NCBI GenBank assembly: GCA_016647705.1
Contig: CM028335.1
Location: 8,962,818-9,026,817, forward strand
DNA: 64,000 nt
Reading direction: 5' to 3'
Source: Eucommia ulmoides
Lineage: Eukaryota > Streptophyta > Magnoliopsida > Garryales > Eucommiaceae
A program made the translations under genes and the position numbers. Shown here piece by piece: positions 22,425-34,054 of the stretch. The first letter of the stretch is position 1, and every line of letters starts with the position of its first letter. Under the pieces are notes generated by a model. The model was not told where the DNA came from and ran no database searches. It worked only from the letters and a program-made list of their open reading frames with translations.

Positions 22425-23054
22425 ACCAGATTTAAGATATTTTGTAGATATTTTTTGTTCCATTTTTCTTCTCATCTCATCTTCATTTGGCCACACATCT
22501 CCATACACCTTAGGAAGATAGTAGAGATAGTTTTTTGGGAGCTCATTCAAATCCGAAGAAGAAGATTTTGTTGCGAAGAAGGAGAAGCGATCTCAGAGCG
22601 GTTTTAGCATCAAATCTTTGGACTACGGCTAGTTTATTTGGTTTTTTTTCTTCATTTCTTAAATTCGGTATATTGTTTGAGCATGTTTAGATCATTTATC
22701 ATTGTATATACGGTTATGGTCATTGGATAAACATAGATTGTCTTAGGGATTAATATAATTTATGAATATGTTGTTTATTTGAATTGTGTTTCGTTAACGG
22801 TTGTTCTTCGTTATTTGATTGTGTTTATCATTTTTTCATGTTTATTATGCTTGTTATTATATATGGAGAATACGGGGTTTGACACTCGGTAGAGGTAACC
22901 CCAAATTCGGACTAGGTTAAATACAACGCGACGATCTTATAACCCGGGAGGGAGTTAGAGAGTGTGCAATCAATGACGTTGGGACAAGACTCATGTGACC
23001 TAGTGTTGTTAAGACATTGAGAGGGATTTCTTCATTGATGCAAAGTCACATATT
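22425..23054 (+). repeat. Gyp-3 middle LTR, first part
   Basis: It starts mid-LTR (ACCAGATTTAAGATATTTT, matching 20525 and 36062) directly after gag sequence, and continues to the Cop-4 insertion at 23054. The repeat ATATT at 23050-23054 is the Cop-4 target duplication. Confidence 0.88.
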
Positions 23055-23690
23055 TGAAGGCCCAAGAATTACCCAAGAGGGGGGTGAATTGGGTTTTGGC
23101 AAACAATTCGTTATTTAAAAACTACTCAATATAACCTAAGTGTTAATGTGATTAAGTGCACAACATATATTCAAACAAGAGTAATAATCACAAACACAAA
23201 TATATGCGAAAATGTAAAGAGTAGAGTTAGAGAGATTGACACCGGTATTTTATAGTGGTTCGGCAAACACCCTTTGCCTAGTCCACTCCCCCGAGCTCCT
23301 TCGAGGATTTCACTATCTTTGATCTTCTTATGGGTGAAGAACAAACCGTTTAAGTCGCCACTTGAGAAGTACGTATCTCAAGTCTTTACAATATAGAGTG
23401 AATCTATTCCACTCACAAATCTCTCCTCTTGAGTAAAACCTTTACTCAAGATTTACAATGAAAATCTCACCGTCTCACAAAAATGAAACTTCAACACTCA
23501 CAAGATATAGAACTCAAGAATCTATGTGTGTGAAGCAAATACAACAAACATTCAAGAAATATGAATCAAGAAGAGTATAAGTGTTGTTGGACAGATTTTA
23601 GCTTGGAAGCCTTTGGTAGTATCACTTTGATATTTGAGGTTCACTTGATTGATACTTTCATGACTTATTTCCTCCAGCAATCTTCTCTCC

Positions 23691-23698
23691 TTTTATAG
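23691..23698 (-). promoter_or_regulatory. TATA box in the Cop-4 3' LTR
   Basis: Minus strand CTATAAAA followed by GGAGAG. The identical box occurs at 32441-32448 in the 5' LTR, where it would drive the genomic transcript. Confidence 0.75.
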
Positions 23699-24710
23699 AT
23701 GTACAGAATGTAGGAGGATATCTCATTTGAAGAACTTGAGAGCAAATGATAGTTTGAAAATCTTCTTCAAATTTCAACATTCAAATTGCATAGGCTCTTC
23801 TTCCATTATCTCTGCAGATTTGTCAAGAATCGTTTTCTCATTTTCAACCCTCAATTAATGAAAGATAGTGTAATTAAATGCAAAGGACCCATAGTCCATT
23901 CATGTTGTTGAGGTAGTGCCAAAATACAACAATTATCTCTTACATACAATGTATATAATAGAGTGTAAGGGATCATGATATTTGTAGACAAAACATGATG
24001 GAGTTTATGCAAAGATGGTGTGAAATCATTTAATGGTAGGCTCATTCCATTTAAGAATCCAGCTAGTATAATCAAGATAGGATACCTTTCATACTAGTGG
24101 AAGACAAGGTATGGGCTAGTATTTATTGAGCTACCCTACCATCAATTCAAAATGGTATCTTTGTATTCCCACTTGATTTCAAAATAATATACTTGTATTT
24201 TTATAGGATAATGAATATGATCATTCATATAACTAGTGTATCATGTATATCATACAATTATACAAACCAATTAAGTACATACAAGTATTTAAGGCATTTG
24301 AATACTTAGAATCATTTAGCATGATGAAAACATAATTTTCATACCTTGTGAGTCAATTTGTCAATTAATCATAAATGAATTGATGAATATATCAATTAAT
24401 CATACATATATCATGTAGACATGTTAAACTAACATTTCATGACATGATTTGAACGTTCCACACAAAATATGATATGCAAATCCAAATTTGAGTTCATGAC
24501 AAAATTTTGTATTTTGAGTTCTAAAATGTTTTAAAATGTTTTAATCAATTTTTTTTTTAATTCAACATTGTATTGATCAAATTGAATGATGAAAACATAT
24601 TATATAATCATTATAAAACATATGAATCATCATACATTAATTAGAACAAGCATACGACGCCAAAATATGAAGCCGAAAACAGAGCAGGAGAGAGAAAGCA
24701 TTATGCTTGA

Positions 24711-24752
24711 AACTAGTCGACTACTTTCAGCATAAGTAGTCGACTACTTATG
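24711..24752. promoter_or_regulatory. Paired GTCGAC palindromes in the Cop-4 3' LTR U3
   Basis: Two copies of AAGTAGTCGACTACTT-type sequence: 24711-24726 (one end changed) and 24731-24752, where the palindrome is perfect over 22 bases. Role unknown; a binding site for a dimeric DNA-binding protein, or a hairpin, are both possible. Confidence 0.7.
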
Positions 24753-25296
24753 TTGCAGCTCCTGCGGCATGACATTTTCGTCCGTTTTGGATTTCTGGTC
24801 TTAGTTTATGATCGTTTATCATTATAAACACTTTATAAAATATGTAACAATTATTATCAAGATGTTTATATGATTTAAAAACTCAATGATCATATTAAGA
24901 ACATAAAATTTCAATTACGCATAATTATGATCAATATGTATTTTTTTCGATATAGCATGTAATGATGAAACGCATACTTTACATTGTGATATATAAGTAT
25001 ATTGGATATGATAAGATCAATATATCACAATTAAGAACACATACGGTGTGTGTGTGTCCTATAGAGTTCCGAGTTCAATATCCCGCAAATATTGTCGAAA
25101 TGAAAAATTGCTTTAATGTAAATCATACATTTTCAAACCTTTTTGACTTGATTTTGCTTTCATGATTTGTTTTGATGGTATTTATATATTCTATATTCAA
25201 AATCATCGTTAGTATATTTAAAACGTCAAATGTATGTATTATCGTCAAAATCACTTTAATCCGAGAATCCTATGATTGAAACCGCTTAGGCTAACA

Positions 25297-25312
25297 ATCT
25301 CCCCATTTTTTA
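25297..25312 (-). promoter_or_regulatory. Cop-4 polypurine tract
   Basis: Minus strand AAAAAATGGGGAGAT directly before the LTR start TGTTAG; primes plus-strand DNA synthesis. Confidence 0.85.
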
Positions 25313-25682
25313 TGATGACAACTCATTTGATGTTTTAATAGCAATAAATACTTTTCTATCTCCCCCTGAGAATGAGATTGGTTTTGAAATGATTTTATCA
25401 ATAAAGTTCATTTATTCATTCTCTCAAGGTTAGTGTAGTTTATAACATAATAACCATAAATAACATAATCATAGTCATAGTCATAATAACCATACATAAT
25501 CATAGTCATAGTCATAATAACCATACATAGTCATAGTCATAAACAACACAAGATAGAAATACAAACATAACTAGTACTAAATCTCTAACACCAAATTTCT
25601 AACATCAAACCTAGCTAGTACTTAATCTCTAACATCAAATCTAGTTTTCTCCCCCTTTGTCACATCAAAAAGGGAAGGAAAA

Positions 25683-27009
25683 CTAGTCTTGAGGTGGTGG
25701 AGGTGGATAGTGTGTGTAGAAGTGACTAGTGAATTGTGTGAAGGATCCTATGAGGGTATCAAACCGCTCATCCACATGATGTGCATGGGTGTCAAAATGG
25801 TTTAAAAGATCATCCATTCTCTCTTCAAAGCGATTAGTCATATCATCCATTCTCCCTTCTAACCTTGTGCTCATGTTGTCCATACGAGTAACAAGATTAT
25901 TATAATTGAAGTCCAGAGTATTGGAACCTTCTCCAACTTCAAAAGTCGAAGTACCACCGGTTTGAGGTGGTGTGTCCTCCATTTCGTCATCTCTCTCTTC
26001 TTCTTCTTCTTCTTCTTCTTCTTCTTCTTCTTCTTCTTTTGGTTCCACATTTTCAGCCCTTCCTTGATAAGCATCGGCATGCCTTAGTTCCACCGGAACA
26101 TTTGTGAGTGCAAAACCAACAAGTTCATGATCAACTTGTCTATTCCTTTTTTGAAAATGACCATTGACAAATTGATAACCCATTTTCAATGCGGTTGAAT
26201 GGTCAAGAATTTCATGACGAGTAATGATAGAAGATGGAATTTCATTTTGGAGTAGGATTTGGAAATGATTGCAAATAGCGGTAATAGAGATTCCATATGG
26301 TGGTGATAGCGATTCCATAAGGCAAAGAGCCTTTGGTTTTATTCTTTTGAGCCAACATATACTTTCTGATGACAAATGCAAGATCAATGTTAGTGTTGTC
26401 AAGAAAGCTCTTTAGAAGGAAAAGATCGAAGAAAGTGATATGATATCTACTTTCGGCTCTAGGCACAATGGAGTAGTTGATTATAGAGTGAATTAAACAA
26501 AATTCAAGTGGTAAATCGGCTACGAAATTACGATTACCGGGACGAAAATGTGGTCCACAAAGAGTAGCCAAGACATTCCATTGATTGAAATTTAAATGAA
26601 TTGACAACTAATTGTTATTGATCTTGGGTTTAATCTCTCATCTAGGTAAATGAAGTATATTAGCAAGAAGGCTATTACCAAAAGAGATTTCAACACTATT
26701 CACATAGGAAGTGTAAACACCATGTTCATAAACAAGATTCGCATAGAACATTTGGACAAGAACGGAATATAGTGGTGATGAAATTCCAACAAAATAATCC
26801 CAACCAGCATGATTCAAATAGGTACGTGTATGAATATTGTGATTTAAAAGAGATTCAAAATCAACAGGACGACCGAGGAATACCTTACGGTGAGAGAAGT
26901 CGAAACAGAATTGTTCCTCATGTTCGGGGCGTGAGAAATGATAGTTATCGAATGGAATAATCGGGGCTGCCTCTTGTTTCTGATTTCTCCTTGATCTCCT
27001 TGGTGCCAT
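25683..27009 (-). pseudogene. Cop-4 additional sense ORF (plant transposon-associated domain), broken
   Basis: It begins MAPRRSRRNQK at 27009, a basic start that could be a nuclear signal. Next comes a domain with VDFESLLNH, YLNHAGWDYFVG, LVQMFYANL and VEISFGNSLLANIL. This resembles the domain annotated as putative plant transposon protein (PF20167 from memory). Then follow a run of Glu encoded by a GAA repeat and a helical region with repeated MDDMxNRFEERMDD units ending in a Pro stretch. No membrane segment is seen, so an envelope role is not supported. Stops near 26638 and 26596 and a 22-base tandem duplication near 26275-26318 break a frame of about 440 codons. Confidence 0.8.
25998..26037. 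repeat. (TTC)n trinucleotide repeat inside the extra ORF
   Basis: About thirteen TTC units, coding for a poly-Glu run on the minus strand. Because it is a multiple of three it changes length without breaking the frame. Confidence 0.95.
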
Positions 27010-27285
27010 TGCTTGAATTTCTCAAGAACACAAGAATTCAACCTAGGGTTTGGACAATTTCTCAATCACTCTCAAGGTTTGCCTCTTCTTTAAGGGTAGG
27101 AATGAAATGATGTGAGAATATTTGATTATATAGGCAAGGAATCGGATGAAATAAACCCTAACTCTTAAGATTTGCAATAAATTCATACGCACTATTTTCC
27201 ACCCGTCAGGATAAGTAGTTGACTATTTATCCGAAAAGTAGTCGACTACTTCTGCTGTAACATTTCAGCAGGTAGTCGGCTTGAT
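27010..27285 (-). promoter_or_regulatory. Putative independent promoter of the Cop-4 extra ORF
   Basis: Minus strand, upstream of ATG 27009: TATA box CCTATATAATC (core 27125-27132), giving a leader of roughly 85-90 bases. About 100 bases further upstream are palindromes AAGTAGTTGACTATTT (27213-27228) and AAGTAGTCGACTACTT (27236-27251), the motif also found in the LTRs. A third partial copy (GGTAGTCGGCTT) lies at 27271. Promoter activity is inferred, not shown. Confidence 0.6.
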
Positions 27286-27606
27286 CCGTTTCTGCTTTAT
27301 TCTCTAATTGGATTGATTTATTCAATATTTAGCCATTGTATGATTTTTTGAAGTATATATCATTCCTTATTAATTTAGAATTGATCAATATTACTCATAA
27401 CCAAATTTCGTTTTTGCCTTAGGGATTCAAATCTATCAAAATAAGATTTTTGATCACTTTTGAAGAACATGGTTTTGAAATCATTTTAAAAACATTTCAA
27501 ACACATAAAAAATATATATCAGTGAAAAAACCATTTTAAATCAAGATTGAAGTAATTTTTGACAATTTATAGCATATTTACTCTCAAGTAGAAATTTCGA
27601 AAGTTT

Positions 27607-29485
27607 TCATTCTTTCAAAGCATCTTTTCGTCTCATCATGCCTAAACCACGTAATATTTTTGAAAATTTTTCTTCCCCGAGAGGCTTAGTAAAGATATCG
27701 GCTAGTTGATTATTAGTATCAATGAATTCCAATGTGATATCGCCTTTTTGAATGTGGTCACGAATGAAGTGGTGTCTTATTTCAATGTGCTTAGTTCGTG
27801 AATGTTGAGTAGGATTCTTACTCAAACAAATGGCGCTAGTATTATCACATAAGATTGGAACACAACCAGTATTAATACCGAAATCTCCCAATTGTTGTTT
27901 CATATATAGCACTTGAGCACAACAATTTCCAGCCGTGACATATTCGGCTTCGGCCGTGGATAATACAACCGAGTTTTGTTTCTTGCTTGACCAAGAAACC
28001 AATGCTTGTCCTAGAAAGTGACAAGTACCACTAGTGCTTTTACGCTCGACTTTGCAACCGGCAAAATCAGCGTCAGAATAGCTAAGCATGTCAAAACAAT
28101 CATTTTTAGGATACCATAAGCCTAAATCACATGTACCAAGCAAATATCAAAAAATACGTTTAACGGTAGTTAAATGTGATTCTTTAGGACAAGATTGAAA
28201 ATTAGCACATAGACACACATTAAACATGATATCCGGTCTACTTGCCATAAGATAAAGGAGACTACCAATCATACCTTGGTATTACTTCTCATTTACTTTC
28301 TTACCACTTTCATCGGCGTCCAATTTGATTGAAGTACTCATAGGTGTATTATATACCTTTGAGTTTTCCATTCCGTATTTTTTTATTAAGTTTTTAGTAT
28401 ACTTTACTTGATGTATAAATATTCCATCCATTGATTTCTTAATATGTAATTCAAGAAAGAATGTTAATTCTCCCATCATACTCATCTCGAATTCTTCCTG
28501 CATAAGCTTAGCAAACGTTTGGCACAATATCTCATTAGTAGCTCCGAATATGATATCATCAACATAGATTTGAACTAGTAAGATATTATTTTTAGCTTCT
28601 TTAATAAATAAAGTTATATCGGTTAAACCACGTTTAAAACTTTTTTCTAAGAGAAATCCACTTAACCTCTCATACCAAGCTCTAGGAGCTTGTTTGAGAC
28701 CATAAAATGCTTTGGATAGTTTGAAAACATGATTTGAAAAATTTTTATCTTCAAAATCGGGAGGTTGTTCAACATAAACTTCTTCGGAAATGAAACCATT
28801 TAAAAATGCACTTTTAACATCCATTTGAAAAAGTTTGAAAGCATTAGCACAAGGAAAAGCAAGTAACATACGTATAGCTTCTAATCTAGCTACCGGTGCA
28901 TATGTTTTATCATAATCTATCCCTTCTTCTTGATTATAATCTTGTGCTACCAATCTTTCTTTATTTCTAATAACAACACCTGACTCATCCTTTTTATTTC
29001 GAAAAACCCATTTTGTTCCAATTACGGGATGATCATTAGGTCTTGGTACTAGAGACCAAACGTTATTCCTCTCAAATTGATTTAACTCATCTTGCATTGC
29101 AAGAATCCAAGATTCATCGTCAATAGCTTCAAAAACATTTTTAGGTTCAATTTGAGATAGGAAAGCAAAATTGTTAACATAGTTTTTCAAAGAAGATCTT
29201 GTACTTACTCCATGTTCAATGTCACCAATGATTTGATCGGATGGATGAATGTTGACATTTTTCCACACCTTAGGTAACGTGTTCTCGGAAGGTTGTACTT
29301 TCATTGAGTCATTATCAACGGGCCTTAAATCAGCGTTTTTAGCTTCTTCCGTTGATTTTTCTTTCAAATCTGTATTTTCTTCATCAATATCATTTCTTGG
29401 CGAAAAGGGGTTAGATTCCTCAAAAACAACATGCATTGATTTTTCAACTACAAGTGTACATTTATTATATACTCTATGCTTTACT
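27607..29485 (-). pseudogene. Cop-4 reverse transcriptase and RNase H, broken
   Basis: Minus strand: linker with STRSSLKNY and SQIEPKNVFEA, then RT with VARLEAIRMLLAF, the DVKSAFLNGF region, KAFYGLKQAPRAWYERL and QIYVDDIIFGA (YVDD intact, near 28555), then RNase H with YSDADFAGCK, STAEAEY, CDNTSAI, and DIFTKPL near the end. Stops at 28282-28284 and 28147-28149 separate RT from RNase H. A two-base deletion near 29485 shifts this part out of frame with the integrase. RT and RNase H would make the cDNA in the particle. Close in sequence to Cop-1. Confidence 0.95.
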
Positions 29486-30268
29486 ATTAGTTGAATAACC
29501 AAGAAAAATACCTTCATCGGATTTAGCATCAAATTTAGAAAGATTTTCTTTATCATTAAGAATAAAACACTTGCAACCGAAAACTTGAAAGTATGAGATA
29601 ATAGGGATTTTACCATTCCATAACTCATATGGAGTTTTATTTAAGCTTCTACGGATTGAAACACTATTCAAAACGTAACATGCCGTACTTACGGCTTCTG
29701 CCCAAAAGTATTGCGGTGAAGAATGCTCGTTTAATATAATCCGAGCCATTTCCTGTAAAGAGCGATTTTTTCTCTCAACAACGCCATTTTGTTGAGGTAT
29801 TCTAGGGGCTGAAAAATTGTGTCCGTAACCTTGTTCGTCACAAAATTTTTCAATCTCATCATTTCGGAATTCTCCTCCTCTATCGCTTCGGATATTGTTA
29901 ATTCTAAAACCTTTTTCATTATCAACATGCTTACAAAACTTAACAAACATGTAAGCAACATCACTTTCCTTAGCAAGTAGTAGAACCCATGTATATCTAG
30001 AATAATCATCAACAATTACAAATTCATAAAGTTTGCCAGCTAAGCTAGCAACGGGATTAGGACCAAATAAGTCAAGATGCAAAAGTTCCCATGGTTTAGT
30101 AGTAGAAATAAACTTTTTCTTCTTAAAAGAACTTTTAACTTGTTTACCAAGTTGGCATGCATCACATATTTTATCCTTAACAAATTTTGCATTTTGTAAT
30201 CCACGTACAACATTATTTTTAGATAAGTTTGAAATAAGTTACATGCTTGCATGTCCTAGACGTCTATG
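29486..30268 (-). pseudogene. Cop-4 GAG-pre-integrase and integrase, broken
   Basis: Minus strand: HRRLGHASM (zinc-binding His), CDACQLGKQ (zinc-binding Cys pair), then the D,D,E core with HLDLFGPN, IRSDRGGEF and PQQNGVVERKN, and at the end FDAKSDEGIFLGYS. A TAG stop at 30269-30271 replaces the residue before HRRLGH, and a TAA lies at 30239-30241. It would insert cDNA with a 5-base staggered cut, consistent with the ATATT duplication seen. Confidence 0.94.
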
Positions 30269-31750
30269 CTATAACCAACTATTTTCGGTTAAAGCATTTA
30301 GGCATGAAACATTTTGTGAAGATAGATCATCAAATGAACATGTATAAATATTTTTAAAATGTGATGCAACAAATAAAACTTTGTGATTATCATCTTCTTT
30401 GACAACACATTGATTTTCAAGAAAAGTTACTTTAAAACCGTTATCACATAGTTGACTTATACTTAGAAGATTATATTTTAAGTCTTCAACAAGTAAAGCA
30501 TTTTCAATAATAAAATCATTTTTACCAACTTTACCAATACCAATAATTTTACCCTTAGAGTTGTCTCCAAACGTCACATGTCCGCCATCTTTAGGTGTCA
30601 AAGATGTAAATTGATTTTTATCGTCTGTCATATGCCGTGAGCAACCGCTATCTAGGAGCCATTTGTCATTGCTTATGTTTGCTTTAAAACTAACCTCATC
30701 TTTTTTTGCCATGAGTGCAAGTAAGTTAGCCTCCTCGCCACTACTTTCACTTTCATAGTCACTTGAGTCGGTGTCATCCCAAGTTGCTTTGAAAGCTCTT
30801 TTCTTGTTTTTTTAATGATGTTTCTTTGGCTTTTTGTGATCCTCCTTGAGTTGAGGACATTCGGTTTTGTAGTGACCGAACTTGTGACATTTATAGCATT
30901 CAACTTTGCTTATGTCGATTTTGTTGAATTTCTTCTTCTTGAAGAATCTCTGGTTGAGCCGATTGAGTCGTCTTGCAAAGATAGCCATTTCATCTTCAGG
31001 TTCACTCCCGATGCTATCATTGTCATCATCATCATCATGAATAGCTTTTAAGGCTATTCATTTCTTTTGGTTTCTACCTTCTTCTTCGTAGCCTTTGAGT
31101 GACGGCTCATGAGTGGTCAAGTTACCAATGAGTTCATCAATGGAATATTTGTTTAGATCTTTGGATTTCGAGATGGCCGTAGCCTTTGGTTCCCATGCCT
31201 TGGGAAGAGCTCTAAGGATCTTTCGTACTCGTTCGAACATTGAGTATGGCTTTTCGAGTGCATTCAAGCTATTACAAATATTTGTAAAGCGAGTATACAT
31301 CTCCATGATCGATTCTCCATCCTCCATCTTGAATAGTTCGTATTGCTGCACGAGAATATCGATCTTGGATTCCTTGACTTGGTTTGTACCCTCATGAGTA
31401 ATCATAAGAGTATCCCAAATCTCCTTAGCCGATGAGCATCCGGAAATCCTATTATATTCATGAACATCTAAACCACAATAAATAAGGTTAATAGCTTGGG
31501 CATTTATAGAAATTAATTTGGTATCCCTATCATCAAATTTCGATTCTACCTTAAGTGTAGTAGATCCATCAAGATTAGTTTTGATAAGAGTATGTGGACC
31601 ATTTTTAATAACTTTCCATGCTTCATAATTTGTAGCTTGTAAAAATGCTATCATTCTATCTTTCCAAAAAACATAATTGTTACCATTAAATAAAGGAGGT
31701 CTATGCATGGATTGATCTTTGGAAATGGTAGTTGCAACAAAATTTGTCAT
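30269..31750 (-). pseudogene. Cop-4 gag and protease, broken
   Basis: Starts ATG at 31750. The N-terminal 230 codons are a UBN2-type gag (FNGNNYVFWKDRM, SAKEIWDTL, MYTRFTNI, LPKAWEPKA). A CCHC zinc knuckle CYKCHKFGHYKTEC follows near 30855-30896, then an acidic stretch, then the protease with WLLDSGCSRHMT (active-site DSG intact) and NLLSISQLC. TGA at 31058-31060 and TAA at 30812-30814 interrupt one continuous frame. Gag would form the particle and the protease would cut the polyprotein. Confidence 0.95.
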
Positions 31751-31791
31751 GATCGATTTGCTAGGAATTTAAGCCTTATTAAGTAAGTGTA

Positions 31792-31803
31792 GCTCTGATA
31801 CCA
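31792..31803 (-). promoter_or_regulatory. Cop-4 primer-binding site (tRNA-iMet)
   Basis: Minus strand TGGTATCAGAGC, the perfect 12-base complement of plant initiator tRNA-Met, two bases inside the 5' LTR. Confidence 0.95.
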
Positions 31804-31805
31804 AT

Positions 31806-34049
31806 TGAAGGCCCAAGAATTACCCAAGAGGGGGGTGAATTGGGTTTTGGCAAATAATTCGTTATTTAAAAACTACTTAATATAACCTAAGTGTTAATGT
31901 GATTAAGTGCACAACGGATATTCAAACAAGAGTAATAATCACAAACACAAATATATGCGAAAATGTAAAGAGTAGAGTTAGAGAGATTGACACTGGTATT
32001 TTATAGTGGTTCAGCAAACACCCTTTACCTAGTCCACTCTCCCGAGCTCCTTCGAGGATTTCACTATCTTTGATCTTCTTACGGGTGAAGAACAAACTGT
32101 TTAAGTCGCCGCTTGAGAAGTACGTATCTCAAGTCTTTACAATATAGAGTGAATATATTCCACTCACAAATCTCTCCTCTTGAGTAAAACCCTTACTCAA
32201 GATTTACAATGAAAATCTCGTTGTCTCACAAAATGAAGCTTCAACAATCACAAGATATAGAACTCAAGAATCTATGTGTGTGAAGCAAATACAACAAACA
32301 CTCAAGAAATATGAATCAAGAAGAGTATAAGTATTGTTGGACAAATTTTAGCTTGGAAGCCTTTGGTAGTATCACTTTGATATTTGAGGTTCACTTGATT
32401 GATACTTTCATGACTTATTTCCTCCAGTAATCTTCTCTCCTTTTATAGATGTAAAGAATGTAGGAGGATATCTCATTTGAAGAACTTGAGAGCAAATGAC
32501 CGTTTGTAAATCTTCTTCAAATTTCAACATTCAAATTGCATAGGCTCCTCTTCCATTATCTCTGCAGATTTGCCAAGAATTTTTTCCTCATTTTCAACCC
32601 TCAATTAATACAAGATAGTGTAATTAAATGCATAGGACCCATAGTCCATTCATGTTGTTGAGGTAGTGAAAAAATACAACAATTATCTCTTACATATAAT
32701 GTATATAATAGAGTATAAGAGATCATGATATTTATAAACAAAGCATGATGGAGTTTATGCAAAGATGGTGTGAAATCATTTAATACTAGACTCCTTTCAT
32801 TAAAGAATGCAACTAGTATAATCAAGATAGGATACCTTTCATACAAGTGGAAAATAAGGTATGGGCTAGCATTTATTGAGCTACCCTACCATTAATTCAA
32901 AATTGTATCTTTGTATTCACACTTGATTTCAAAACAATATACTTGTATTTTTATAGGATAATGAATATGATCATTCATATAACTAGTGTATAATATATAT
33001 CATACAATTATACAAACCAATTAAGTACATACAAGTATTTAAGGCATTTGAATACTTAGAATCATTTAGCATGATGAAAACAGAATGTTCAAATCTTATA
33101 AGTCAATTTGTCAATTAATCATAAATGAATTGATGAACATATCAATTGATCATACATATATCATGTAGACATGTTAAACTAACATCTCATGACATGATTT
33201 GAACGTTCCGAACAAAATATGATATGCAAATCCAAATTTTAGTTCATGACGAAATTCTATATTTTGAGTTCTAAAATGTTTCAAAATGTTTTGATCAATT
33301 TCTTTTTAATTCAACATTGTATTGATCAAATTGAATTATGAAAACATGTTATATAATCATTATAAGTCATATGAATCATCATACATTAATTAGAACAAGC
33401 ATACGACGCCAAAACGTGAAGCCGAAAATAGAGGAGGAGAGAGAAAGCATTTTGCTTGAAAGTAGTTGACTACTTTCAGCATAAGTAGTTGACTACTTAT
33501 GTTGCAGCTTCTGCAGCATGACGTTTTCGTCTGTTTTGGATTTTTGGTCTTAGTTTATGATCCTTTATCATTATAAACACTTTATAAAGCTTGTAACAAT
33601 TATTATCAAGATGTTTATATGATTCAAAAACTCAATGATCATATTAAGAACATAAAATTTCAATTACGCATAATTATGATTAATAGGTGTTTTTTCCGAT
33701 ATAGCATATAATGATCAAACGCATACTTTACATTATAATATATAAGTATATTGGATATGATAAGATCAATATATCACAATTAAGAACACATACGGTGTGT
33801 GTGTGTGTGTCCTATAGAGTTACGAGTTCAATATCCTGCAAGTATTGTCGAAATGAAAAATTGCTTTAAAGTAAATCATACATTTTCATACCTTTTCGAC
33901 TTGATTTCGCTTTCATGATTTGTTTTGATGGTATTTGGATATTCTATATTCAAAATCATCATTAGTATATTTAAAACGTCAAATGTGTGTATTATCGTCA
34001 AAATCACTTTAATCTGGGAATCCTATGATTGAAACTACTTAGACTAACA
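31806..34049 (-). repeat. Cop-4 5' LTR
   Basis: 2244 bases, with a TATA box at 32441-32448. The paired palindromes at 33460-33475 and 33480-33501 have both lost their central CpG (GTTGAC instead of GTCGAC). Confidence 0.95.
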
Positions 34050-34054
34050 ATATT

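Larger units (their letters stand above)
23055..25296 (-). repeat. Cop-4 3' LTR
   Basis: Minus strand TGTTAGCCTAAGCGG...GGGCCTTCA, 2242 bases. It contains a TATA box (23691-23698) and two GTCGAC-centred palindromes (24711-24752). Confidence 0.95.
23055..34049 (-). mobile_element. Cop-4: near-complete SIRE/Maximus-like copia element with an extra ORF
   Basis: Ends TGAAGG...CTAACA (plus strand) with a perfect ATATT target duplication (23050-23054, 34050-34054) inside a Gyp-3 LTR. It is 10,995 bases with LTRs of 2242 and 2244 bases, a tRNA-iMet PBS, a single gag-pol frame, an additional sense ORF between RNase H and the 3' LTR, and a PPT. The two LTRs differ at about 3% of sites over the first 330 bases by eye, so the insertion is not recent. 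gag-pol carries six in-frame stops and one two-base deletion. Long LTRs and a post-pol ORF fit the SIRE/Maximus lineage. Confidence 0.95.

Noticed and set aside
25683-27009. Cop-4 extra ORF as a retroviral-type envelope gene
   Set aside because: No signal peptide, no membrane segment and no cleavage site; the domain resembles the plant transposon-associated family instead.
23055-34049. Two 2.2-kb near-identical segments that look like a segmental duplication
   Set aside because: They are the two LTRs of Cop-4: TG/CA ends, TSD, PBS and PPT all in place.
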